This document shows positions 36,065-43,925 of a DNA stretch of 64,000 nt, in pieces. The DNA lies in contig JBGATH010000014.1 in the NCBI GenBank assembly GCA_044229235.1, forward strand, positions 29,448-93,447, given 5' to 3'. Every line of letters begins with the position of its first letter. Positions within the stretch are counted from its first letter, which is position 1. The notes below the pieces were generated by a model. The model did not search any database, had not been told where the DNA came from, and saw only the letters and a list, made by a program, of their open reading frames with translations. This stretch comes from UKL13-2 sp044229235. Lineage in GTDB: Bacteria; Pseudomonadota; Gammaproteobacteria; Burkholderiales; Usitatibacteraceae. Position numbers and translations under genes: made by a program.

Positions 36065-36574
36065 TCACTTCGCCGCGACGCTGGACGTGATCGATGCGAT
36101 CACGCCGGCCGCCGTCTGGAAAGACTCCAGGTCCTTGCCCTGGATGTTATGACGCCGCGCGATAAATGAAAAATCGGTATAGGCCGCATACACGTCGCCG
36201 TTTTCTTCCTGCAACACCAGCAAGCGCACCGGCCAATCGAGCCCGGCCAGCGGATTGGCGCGCACAAACAAGGTACCAAGCGGCGGATTGCCGAACACCA
36301 GCAGCGTGGAGGGCCGCAGCGTGATGCCGGCCGCGGCAGCAAGGCCGGCCTGGTCAACTTCCTCGAAGAAGCGGATGCCCTTCGCGGCCACATCCTTCTT
36401 CAGTCGGGCGACGGTCTCGGCATGTGAATACGCACTTTTGACCTTGACGATGCCGCTCGCCGGCGCGATGGCGGCAGTGCTGGTGGCTTGCGCGGAGCTG
36501 ATGGCGAACGCGGACATGGCAGACAGCGCGCAGGCGAAGGCCTGGGCACGAACGTGATTAGTCAATCCAAACAT
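36065..36574 (-). CDS. Exported DUF302 protein
   Basis: A 169-residue protein with a signal peptide (AFACALSAMSAFAISSAQA) and one DUF302 domain: SAYSHAETVARLKKDVAAKGIRFFEEVDQAG, TLLVFGNPPLGTLFVRANPLAGLDWPVRLLVLQ and YAAYTDFSFIARRH. DUF302 proteins fold like small alpha/beta sandwiches and their function is unclear. The gene ends within the start region of the patatin gene, so the two are likely co-transcribed. Confidence 0.82.
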   Translation of the reverse strand: MFGLTNHVRAQAFACALSAMSAFAISSAQATSTAAIAPASGIVKVKSAYSHAETVARLKKDVAAKGIRFFEEVDQAGLAAAAGITLRPSTLLVFGNPPLGTLFVRANPLAGLDWPVRLLVLQEENGDVYAAYTDFSFIARRHNIQGKDLESFQTAAGVIASITSSVAAK

Positions 36575-36991
36575 GGGAGTTCCTTCAGGGCTGGTTTGTT
36601 TAATTTGTTGGCCGGACGGCGCATTGTTTGCGATGCATCAATCGCGCCGCTCGCGCTGCTTGAGTCCGGGGCGAAGCAGGCCGTTGCGCCGTTTTCTCGA
36701 TCAACTTCCGACGCAACGGCCGTTCGCGTTCCCACTCACTCAAACAGATCTTCGGACGGCACTTCGATGGCGCACCCTCCGAGATCCATGCGTCGCCGCA
36801 CGAAAAGAAAACTGACAATATTTTTTGTCGGATCGATTTGTAAGTAACACCGCGAACCACCGACCGATCCGCGCAGGCCACCCGGTGGCTTGTGATGCGG
36901 CAAATGGTTTGCCGCGCGCTTGATGCGTACAGCGACGGTGGTGCGACAACCATTGGTGCTGCGCCATTTCATTTATCAGGAGAAACTCAAC
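36575..36991. other. Divergent intergenic region, 417 bases
   Basis: No convincing gene. Short open frames on both strands lack ribosome sites and family resemblance. It contains an inverted repeat GACAA-TATTTT-TTGTC (36814-36829) in a locally AT-rich patch, a possible regulator site or promoter element. It ends in the AGGAGA ribosome site of the cupin gene. Confidence 0.5.
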
Positions 36992-37492
36992 ATGTCCCGT
37001 AAGATCTTTCGCCGCCTGCACGCCGGCCGAGTCGTCGCGTCTTCACTGCTCGCCTCGCTGCTGTTTGCTGCCGGCGCCGTCCACGCCGGTGAATGCCCCG
37101 CTGGCAAAGCTGGTGCCAACCCATTGGCCAATGCACCCTCGGCGCCCGTCGGCATCACCGATACCGAGCTGGCCTCCATCGATCTCGCCAAGGAAAACGT
37201 AAAACTCAACCAGCGGCGCCTGCGCATGCGCCACATGACCATCGCCCCCGGTGGAGTCGTGCCGCTGCACGATCACGCCGATCGCCCGGCGCTGATCATG
37301 GTCAATGCCGGTGAGATCTATGAAAACAGCAGCAAGTGCCTGGTGCCGATCCTGCACAAGGCCGGCGACATCGCCCGCGAATATCTGGGCACCAAACATC
37401 ACTGGAAGAATGAAACCAGCAAGCCGGTCGAATTGACCATCGCGGATATCGTCAACGACGAGAAGCCCGCGACCATGCCGAAAATGATGTAA
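36992..37492 (+). CDS. Exported cupin-domain protein
   Basis: A 166-residue protein. An N-terminal signal peptide (VVASSLLASLLFAAGAVHAG) precedes a single cupin fold: MRHMTIAPGGVVPLHDHADRPALIMVNAGEIYE gives motif 1 with HDH and a later Glu, and AREYLGTKHHWKNETSKPVELTIADI gives motif 2. These residues can hold a metal ion. The ATG lies nine bases after AGGAGA. Its specific reaction is unknown. The next gene, a YeeE/YedE transporter, follows by 67 bases. Confidence 0.78.
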   Translation: MSRKIFRRLHAGRVVASSLLASLLFAAGAVHAGECPAGKAGANPLANAPSAPVGITDTELASIDLAKENVKLNQRRLRMRHMTIAPGGVVPLHDHADRPALIMVNAGEIYENSSKCLVPILHKAGDIAREYLGTKHHWKNETSKPVELTIADIVNDEKPATMPKMM

Positions 37493-37559
37493 GCGCCACG
37501 GCCGGCGCGATGGCGCAAGGCAACACGCGCAATCGCGCCGGCCGATCGATTATCGTTTC

Positions 37560-38546
37560 ATGCCACATTCCTTTCCGCTGCTGCCGGTGGCGTTGCTGCT
37601 GGCCGGCATCATGGGATTCGCCATCCAGCGCGGCGCCACCTGTACCGTGGCGGCGGTGGATGAATTCATTCGCTTGCGGCGCCTGAAGCGTCTGCTCAGC
37701 ATGCTCGAAGCCGCGTTGTGGGTTGCCGGCGGCCTGCTGATTGCGCGCGCGCTGCACTGGACCGGCGCCATGCCTGCCGGGTATCCGATATCGATGTTCA
37801 CCATTTTCGGCGGCGTGCTGCTGGGGCTGGGTGCGTATGTCAATCAGGCCTGCGTGTTCGGCGCCCTGGCCCGCTTCGGCTCCGGCGAATGGGCCTACGC
37901 CGCCACGCCGCTGGGCTTTTACCTGGGCTGTATCAGCGTGGAGCGGCTGTTGCCACGCATGCAGGACGCACCACTGGCCGTGCCGCCCCCTGTCTTTCAC
38001 GCCGGGCCGCAGCTGGCCGTGCTGGCCATGGCGTTCATGGCCATTCGCCTTGGCGCGCCCCTTTTCGAACTGGCGGCGCCGCAGGCACACGCGCCGCGAA
38101 CGGCAAGGCTGCGCGCGCTGGTGTTCATGAAGGCATGGACGCCGCATGCGGCCACCAGCGTGATCGGCGTGACCTTTCTCTTTCTGCTGCTGATGATGGG
38201 CGCCTGGGCCTACACCGATGTGCTGGCCGAACTCGCCCGCGGCATGACCGACAATCTTTTTGCCCGCGTGTTGCTGCTGGCGGCGCTGGTTGGTGGCGCC
38301 GTCCTCGGCGGTTATTCCGCCGGCCGTTTTCGCAGCACGCGCGTCCGTGTCGCCACGCTATTCAAATGTCTGGTCGGTGGCGTGCTCATGGGCTGGGGCA
38401 GCCTGATGATTCCCGGCAGCAATGACGGCCTGATCCTGCTGGGCATGCCGCTGCTATGGCCCTACGCCTGGGTGGCGTTCGCCACCATGTTCGCCTCGAT
38501 TGCGGCCGCGATGCTGTTGGCACGAGCCTTGCGCCCGGCGGCATGA
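37560..38546 (+). CDS. YeeE/YedE sulfur-transport protein, full-length
   Basis: A 328-residue polytopic inner membrane protein with the two inverted Sulf_transp halves. The conserved Cys motif of half one is GFAIQRGATCTVAAVDEF, with VNQACVFGALARFGSGEWAY next. Half two shows GGVLMGWGSLMIPGSNDGLILLGMPLLWPYAW. Characterised members take up thiosulfate, and others are thought to handle sulfur species. A split pair of the same family occurs at 49770-50650. The start ATG 37560 has no strong Shine-Dalgarno. Confidence 0.85.
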   Translation: MPHSFPLLPVALLLAGIMGFAIQRGATCTVAAVDEFIRLRRLKRLLSMLEAALWVAGGLLIARALHWTGAMPAGYPISMFTIFGGVLLGLGAYVNQACVFGALARFGSGEWAYAATPLGFYLGCISVERLLPRMQDAPLAVPPPVFHAGPQLAVLAMAFMAIRLGAPLFELAAPQAHAPRTARLRALVFMKAWTPHAATSVIGVTFLFLLLMMGAWAYTDVLAELARGMTDNLFARVLLLAALVGGAVLGGYSAGRFRSTRVRVATLFKCLVGGVLMGWGSLMIPGSNDGLILLGMPLLWPYAWVAFATMFASIAAAMLLARALRPAA

Positions 38547-38690
38547 TGAGGCGCGCAAAGCATCTCTGAACCGAGGTCGTCGGCTGCCAAGGCGCACCCT
38601 GTTGCACCACCAGATGCACAATAATTTGCCGATGCGTGTTACTGCCTCCGGCCATACCTCGCGCCGCCTCGAATGCAATGCTTAAGGCAC

Positions 38691-38765
38691 GTGACCGAAT
38701 CGTTGACGCGGATGGCCAAGGCACGCGCGGCGATTCGCGCGGAGTATCCGCCTGTGGAGAGCTGA
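38691..38765 (+). pseudogene. C-terminal fragment related to the 34080 lipoprotein
   Basis: These 75 bases translate as VTESLTRMAKARAAIRAEYPPVES followed by TGA. The block LTRMAKARAAIRAEYP corresponds to LTRMARARAAIRAEYP at the end of the lipoprotein at 34080-34643, with many silent changes. No start, lipobox or upstream half is present. It is a remnant of a paralogous gene. Confidence 0.7.
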
Positions 38766-38817
38766 AGTGAGGGGCGCTGTGCGGCGTGGTAATTTGTCCG
38801 AATTGCTTTTCTTTTTA

Positions 38818-38966
38818 CCTTCCCCGGCGGAGGCCGGGGGCCAAGTTTGTTCATGCTCAAGTAAGTTCCGAGCTTGGTCCAATCCGCTGCATCGGATTGG
38901 CGTTCGTTGGGCGCAAAGCATGCTTTGCGAATTCCCCAACTCACCCCCGGCCTCCGCCGGGGAAGG
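38818..38966. repeat. Inverted pair of GC-rich hairpin repeats, family 3
   Basis: Arms at 38818-38840 and 38944-38966 are a perfect 23-bp inverted repeat containing CCGGCGGAGGCCGG. The interior has two more palindromes, including the 16-bp GCAAAGCATGCTTTGC and an AATCCG/CGGATT stem. With the fragment at 38691 and the family 1 copy at 39000, it fills the 685-base gap between the YeeE and ABC-binding-protein genes. Confidence 0.8.
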
Positions 38967-38999
38967 GCTGAATCAAGGACGTTGAAATTGCGATAATGA

Positions 39000-39065
39000 A
39001 ACTCCAGCACTGGCGCGCCTCTCCGGCCATAAATGCCCTGGACACCTCGCCAATGCTGTACTTTG
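39000..39065. repeat. REP-like palindrome, family 1
   Basis: The left arm CTCCAGCACTGGCGCGCC is intact; the right arm (CTCGCCAATGCTGTAC) has several mismatches. It lies 167 bases before the solute-binding protein gene. Confidence 0.78.
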
Positions 39066-39231
39066 TGCAATTTGTGCTGGGGAAGGCACTGCTCATTCCG
39101 ACCTGTCCGACAAACCCAACCCCAGTCCACTAACTATAGCCGCATCGCTCAAACGTGCCGGACAGCGTCGAACTGAAATTCCGAGGCGTTTGAGCAAATG
39201 AAAACAGCCGTTCTTCACAGGAGCCAACGCC

Positions 39232-40878
39232 ATGAAGGGATGGACCATGAAGGGTGCAGGTTTTGAGACACCGTGTCGGCGACTGCGCGCTGCGGGCGGC
39301 GCGGGTTCACTCGCCATCCTGATCGCTGCGACTTGCATCAGCCTCATCAGCATCCAGCCAACCCACGCGGCTACGTTCCGCTGGTCGGCCGCCGGAGAGT
39401 TGGTGAACTGCGATCCGCACGCCGCCACCGATACCGCGGGTGTGGTGTTCATGAGCCATGTGTATGAGCGGCTGGTAACGTTCGATCGCGGCTACAAACT
39501 GGCGCCGGCACTGGCGGTGTCCTGGACCCCGCTCTCCCCCACCACGACCCGCTTCAAGCTGCGCCCGGGCGTGAAGTTCCACGATGGTGGTGCGTTCACC
39601 GCCGACGATGTGGTGTTTTCCATCGAGCGCATGCTCAAGCCCAAGTCGCAGATGAAAAGCGCGGCAAATGGTTTCGGCAAGATCGTACGCATTGACGACC
39701 TGACCGTGGACGTCCACACATTGAGGCCGTTGCCCACTCTGCTGAACCAGCTGGCGCTCACGCCGATCATGAGCCGCGCATGGTCGATCAAGCACGGCGT
39801 GACCGACCCGCTGGATTTCGCCGGCGGCAAGGAGAGCTACTCGGCGCGCAATGCCAATGGCACCGGTCCATTCATGCTGAAGTCGTTTGAATCGGGCGGC
39901 AAAGTCGTGCTGGCGGCCAATCCGAACTGGTGGGGCAAGCCCGAAGGCAATGTCACCGAGGCCACTTTCATCCCCATCAAATCGAACGCCACACGCATGG
40001 CGGCGCTGATTTCCGGCGAAGTGTCGCTGCTCACCGATCCGCCGCTGCAGGACCTGGAGCGACTGAAGCAGGCCGGCCAGGTGAAGCTGATGGTGAATCC
40101 GGAGCCACGGGTGATCCTGCTCGGCTTCGATCTGTTCCGCGATGAACTGAAATACGCCAGCGTCAAAGGCAAGAACCCGTTCAAAGACCGCCGCGTGCGC
40201 GAGGCGGCGCGGCTGGCGATCGATTCCGAACTGATCGCCGCCAAGGTCATGCGCGGTCACGCCAAGGCTATCGGTGCGCTGATCGCAGAAGGCATCTTCG
40301 GTTACTCGGCAGAGGCGGCGAAGCCTTCCAGGCATGATGCGGCGCGTGCCAGGCAACTATTGGCCGAAGCTGGCTACCCCCAGGGCTTTGCGGTCACGCT
40401 TGATTGCACCAATGACCGCTACCTGCTGGACGAACAACTGTGCGCGGCGGTGGCCGGCATGCTCACGCGCGTCGGCATCCAGGCCACACCCAATCCGCGG
40501 CCCAAGGCGATCTTTTTCCAGAAGACCGATGTGAGCAACCGCGACACCAGCCTTTACATTTATGGCGTCTTCCCGACCACCATTGATGCGCTCACCATCG
40601 TCGACAGCTACCTGCACACCTTCGCCGGCCCGCGCGGCGATTTCAATTCTGCGGGGTATTCGAGCACGAAGATGGACGCGCTGCTCGATGCCGCGATGGA
40701 GGAGCTGGATCCGGTGAAACGCAGCTCGCTGTTGCAGCAAAGCCTGCTGCTGAACAACGAAGAGGTGGTCTATGTGCCCATTCACCAGCAGCGGCCCTCG
40801 TGGGCCATGCGGCAGAACATCGAAACGCCGCCCAGGCTGGATAACAATGTCGACTTGCGGTTTGTGGTGGTGAAGTAA
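39232..40878 (+). CDS. ABC transporter substrate-binding protein, family 5 (peptide/nickel type)
   Basis: A 548-residue periplasmic protein. The signal peptide ends near ISIQPTHAA. Family 5 hallmarks follow: CDPHAATDTAGVVFMSHVYERLVTFD, LAPALAVSWTPLSPTTTRFKLRPGVKFHDG, FTADDVVFSIERML, RVREAARLAIDSELIAAKVM and the C-terminal YVPIHQQRPSWAMR. Ligands for this family include peptides, opines and nickel complexes. No permease or ATPase gene is adjacent, so it either serves a transporter encoded elsewhere or has another role. AGGAG lies nine bases before the ATG. A second ATG occurs five codons later. Confidence 0.9.
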   Translation: MKGWTMKGAGFETPCRRLRAAGGAGSLAILIAATCISLISIQPTHAATFRWSAAGELVNCDPHAATDTAGVVFMSHVYERLVTFDRGYKLAPALAVSWTPLSPTTTRFKLRPGVKFHDGGAFTADDVVFSIERMLKPKSQMKSAANGFGKIVRIDDLTVDVHTLRPLPTLLNQLALTPIMSRAWSIKHGVTDPLDFAGGKESYSARNANGTGPFMLKSFESGGKVVLAANPNWWGKPEGNVTEATFIPIKSNATRMAALISGEVSLLTDPPLQDLERLKQAGQVKLMVNPEPRVILLGFDLFRDELKYASVKGKNPFKDRRVREAARLAIDSELIAAKVMRGHAKAIGALIAEGIFGYSAEAAKPSRHDAARARQLLAEAGYPQGFAVTLDCTNDRYLLDEQLCAAVAGMLTRVGIQATPNPRPKAIFFQKTDVSNRDTSLYIYGVFPTTIDALTIVDSYLHTFAGPRGDFNSAGYSSTKMDALLDAAMEELDPVKRSSLLQQSLLLNNEEVVYVPIHQQRPSWAMRQNIETPPRLDNNVDLRFVVVK

Positions 40879-41019
40879 CCGCCTTGCGTGGGAACGGCGG
40901 TGGCGGTGGCGCGCGACCATCGCCGCGGCTTGAGGCACATCAAAGCCTACCCCTGCCCGTCGGCAATGATGGGAACTGGTATCACGTTTGCCTAAGAATC
41001 CCATACTCTTCCATCCGCC

Positions 41020-42036
41020 ATGAGCGAGTCACTGGTCCGCAGCATCTACCGCCGCTTCACCAACTCCGCCATCGCGCTCGCGACGGTGCTGGTGATCGGC
41101 ACCGTCGGGTTTCATTACATCGGCGGCGAAAACACCAGCTTTGTCGACGCGCTGTACTTCACCTTCATCACCATCGCCACCATCGGCTACGGCGAGATTT
41201 TCGACCTGACCGGCAAACCCGGGGCGCGCATCTTCACCATGCTGATCGGTTTTGCCGGCATCGCCGTCACCACTTACATCCTTTCCACCCTCACCGCCTT
41301 CATCGTGCAGGGCGACATGAACAAGGCACTGCGGAGAAGCAAAATGCTCAAGCGAATCGGCAAATTGTCCGGCCACTACATCGTCTGCGGCGTGGGGCGT
41401 GTCGGCAGCAACGTTGCACATGAACTGGCCCGAACCAATCGGCCCTACGTCATCCTCGATACCAACGCCGAGCAAATCGATGCCCACATCGAGCGTTACA
41501 GCGTCGTGCCCTACTGGGTGGGCGATGCCAGCGAGGACGAGATTCTGCTCAACGCCGGGGTGGAGCGTGCAGCGGGCGTGTTCGCCGTCACCGGTGACGA
41601 CAGCCGCAATCTGGTCATCACCCTCACCGCCAAGCAGCTCAACCCGGCGTGTCGTGTGGTGGCGCGCTGTCACGACATCAATTTCTTTTCCAAGATGAGC
41701 AAGGTCGGCGCCGACGCCATCGTTTCACCGGACTTCACCGGTGGCATGCGCATTGTTTCGAGCATGATTCGCCCGCACGTGGTGAGTTTTCTCGACAACA
41801 TGCTGCGCTCCGAAGGTGACTTGCGGGTAGAGGAAATCACCGTCGGCACCGCGCGCGACCCGGTATCGATCGCGCAGGCCGCACCGGTGCATCGCGATTA
41901 CGTGGTGCTGGCGGTAAAGGCCGGCGAGCAGACCCTCTTCAACCCGCCGGGGACCCATCAACTTGAGCCGGGACATGTGCTGGTGGTGATGGCCAGTCCC
42001 GGCGGCAGGCAGGCGCTGGAGGCGGTTTTGGGTTGA
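41020..42036 (+). CDS. Potassium channel with TrkA/RCK domains
   Basis: A 338-residue two-helix channel subunit. TM1 is at about 16-34, the pore helix and filter TIATIGYGE at 51-59 (TIGYG selectivity filter), and TM2 at about 71-95. The cytoplasmic RCK/TrkA-N domain begins around 118 with the nucleotide-binding loop VCGVGRVGSNVAHEL, and a TrkA-C domain occupies about 250-338. This architecture is typical of ligand-gated K+ channels of the MthK/Kch class. It is a single gene; the following 456 bases are repeat-rich. Confidence 0.92.
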   Translation: MSESLVRSIYRRFTNSAIALATVLVIGTVGFHYIGGENTSFVDALYFTFITIATIGYGEIFDLTGKPGARIFTMLIGFAGIAVTTYILSTLTAFIVQGDMNKALRRSKMLKRIGKLSGHYIVCGVGRVGSNVAHELARTNRPYVILDTNAEQIDAHIERYSVVPYWVGDASEDEILLNAGVERAAGVFAVTGDDSRNLVITLTAKQLNPACRVVARCHDINFFSKMSKVGADAIVSPDFTGGMRIVSSMIRPHVVSFLDNMLRSEGDLRVEEITVGTARDPVSIAQAAPVHRDYVVLAVKAGEQTLFNPPGTHQLEPGHVLVVMASPGGRQALEAVLG

Positions 42037-42164
42037 TTGGGGTCGGATTTCGTTCACCCTTCGAGTTGATGGTTGGCTGGGCACCAGGCGCCTGGAATTT
42101 CCCCACTATCGGTTTGTTCGGCCGCCTTTGCTTCGACTGACTGGTTGGTCTTGTAATGACCGGC

Positions 42165-42412
42165 GAGAAATCCCCCTCAACCTTGCAGGCCGCGCGCACC
42201 AATGCACTGGCGCGCCGTTTCGCAGGCGAGCGGCATGCCGCTCGAAACCCCTGCTTCACCCCCCTTTAGAAAAGGGGGAAGTGCCAAGTGGCGGTTGGCG
42301 CAATGGCACCCGTTTCCGCTGCCCAGAAAGAGCGACGACTGCACGCCACAGTCACTGACCGTACCAAGGCGCCTCCCCCTTTTCTACAGGGGGACTGAGG
42401 GGGATTTCTCGG
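42165..42412. repeat. Mosaic repeat: family 2 (copy C) interrupted by a family 1 half
   Basis: GAGAAATCCCCCTCA (42165-42179) and its inverted partner at about 42396-42410 form outer arms, and the CCCCTTTAGAAAAGGGGG hairpin is repeated inverted inside. In the left arm about 79 bases are inserted between the two parts. They include TGCACTGGCGCGCC of family 1 and the perfect 18-bp palindrome at 42227-42244. No gene is seen in the 42037-42492 gap. Confidence 0.7.
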
Positions 42413-42492
42413 CACATCAACTTGCGCCCCCTACCCACGAGGCTCACCGCAAGCAAGTAAAATAACAACGTCACCGAACCCAAGCTACCCCC

Positions 42493-42825
42493 ATGTCCCC
42501 CCTCGAACAAAAGATCGCCCGCGACCTGCAAGCTGCAGCAGACGCCGGCGAACTGAAAATTGCCAAGGACTACGGCAAGTCATTCGACGACGACATTGCC
42601 TGGCTGGAAACGCCGGCGGCACTGCGCATGCCCTTCAAGGTGCTCAAGGATGCCGGCCTGGCACCGCCTGAAGTCGGCATGTTTCACGAGCGTGCGGCGC
42701 TCAAGGAGGCGGTCGCCAACTGCACTGACGACCACACCCGCATCGAGTTGCAGAAAAAACTTAGCGAGCTTGACCAGAAGATCACGCTGCGGCTCGAATC
42801 GCTGCGGTCGCATTCGCAACTCTAG
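42493..42825 (+). CDS. DUF1992-like small protein
   Basis: A 110-residue soluble protein. Its N-terminal half fits the DUF1992 pattern (the domain of DnaJ homologue C28 and YhdN-type proteins): EQKIARDLQAAADAGELKIAKDYGKSF, then ALRMPFKVLKDAGLAPPEVGM. A coiled-coil-like helix follows (IELQKKLSELDQKITLRLESL). The cellular role is unknown. It stands alone between a repeat cluster and the DUF6159 gene. Confidence 0.72.
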   Translation: MSPLEQKIARDLQAAADAGELKIAKDYGKSFDDDIAWLETPAALRMPFKVLKDAGLAPPEVGMFHERAALKEAVANCTDDHTRIELQKKLSELDQKITLRLESLRSHSQL

Positions 42826-42992
42826 CGGCGAGGCGATCACGTCGCGGGGCTGAATATTGCGGCCGGTCCGCCATTCATACCGCCCCGTCGCCATTCGTCG
42901 CATCCTGCACGCCATTCTTCGCACCTGACTTCCACCCGCAGCAATTTGCTGCAAAATGCCCGCATCATCAACATCACCCCGGGAGTGCAACC

Positions 42993-43841
42993 ATGTTTGA
43001 TCGTCTGTCGCGCAGTTGGCAGCTGGTGAAGGCCAGCGGCGCCGTGCTCCGTCAGGACAAGGAGCTGCTGCTGTTCCCGCTGATATCCTCCTTCGCCACG
43101 CTGGCGGTGGTCGCGTGCTTTCTTGTGCCGCTGTTCGGCCTGGGCGCGCTCGACGGGCTGGGCGGCAAAGGGCCGATGCCGGCCGGCATGTACGTCGTCG
43201 GCTTCCTGTTCTATGTCTGCCAGTACTTCGTGATTTTCTACTTCAACGCCGCACTGGTTGGCGCGGCGATGATGCGCCTCGATGGCGGCAACCCGACGCT
43301 GGGCGACGGCTTGCGCATCGCCAACAGCCGGGCAGTGAACATCCTCGCCTATGCGGCGATTGCCGCCACCGTGGGCATGATCCTGCGTGCAATCCAGGAG
43401 CGCGTCGGCTTCCTCGGCAAGATCATCACCGGCATCATCGGTGCCGGCTGGACGCTGGCTACCTCGATGGTGGTACCGATCCTGGTCTCGCGCGACATCG
43501 GCCCCATGGATGCCGTAAAGGAAAGCGCGATGCTGCTGAAGAAAACCTGGGGCGAGAACATTGCCGGCCAGATGGGCATCGGCGCGGCATTCACCCTCAT
43601 CCAGCTTGCCATCATCGCTACCGGCGTGTTGCTGATTGTTGCCGCTGCCGTCATGGGCAGTGCCACCCTGGCCATCATCCTCGGTGCATTGCTGGTGGTG
43701 GCCGTCATCGTCACCGCCCTCACCCACGCGGCGTTGTCGGGCATCTATTCGGCCGCGTTGTATCGCTACGCCAGCAGCGGCGAAGGCTCGGCCGGTTTTG
43801 ATTCCGCCGTGCTGCAGCAGGCGTTCCTGCCGAAAAAATAA
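42993..43841 (+). CDS. DUF6159-like membrane protein
   Basis: A 282-residue polytopic protein. The N-terminus MFDRLSRSWQLVKASGAVLRQDKELLLFPLIS is characteristic of the family. Five or six transmembrane segments follow (TLAVVACFLVPLFGLGAL, YVVGFLFYVCQYFVIFYFNAALVG, NILAYAAIAATVGMILRAI, IITGIIGAGWTLATSMVVPIL, and two near 210-250). The conserved cytoplasmic loop SRDIGPMDAVKESAMLLKKTWGENIAG lies between the last pairs. No function is established. GGGAG lies before the ATG. Confidence 0.78.
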   Translation: MFDRLSRSWQLVKASGAVLRQDKELLLFPLISSFATLAVVACFLVPLFGLGALDGLGGKGPMPAGMYVVGFLFYVCQYFVIFYFNAALVGAAMMRLDGGNPTLGDGLRIANSRAVNILAYAAIAATVGMILRAIQERVGFLGKIITGIIGAGWTLATSMVVPILVSRDIGPMDAVKESAMLLKKTWGENIAGQMGIGAAFTLIQLAIIATGVLLIVAAAVMGSATLAIILGALLVVAVIVTALTHAALSGIYSAALYRYASSGEGSAGFDSAVLQQAFLPKK

Positions 43842-43858
43842 GCCGCAGCAACGGCAAC

Positions 43859-43889
43859 TGACCCTCCCCGGCGCGGCGCGGGAGGGTCA
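43859..43889. terminator. Hairpin between convergent genes
   Basis: TGACCCTCCC and GGGAGGGTCA form a perfect 10-bp stem around an 11-base GC-rich loop, between the DUF6159 and TPR genes. No T-run follows on either strand, so termination is only plausible. Confidence 0.4.
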
Positions 43890-43925
43890 CCGCCGGCACA
43901 GCGCCGCGTTCGGCCGGCGCCGCCC

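Noticed and set aside
36736..36972. Short minus-strand frames in the divergent gap
   Set aside because: No ribosome site, no recognisable motif and several overlapping frames of equal quality, as expected of non-coding high-GC DNA.
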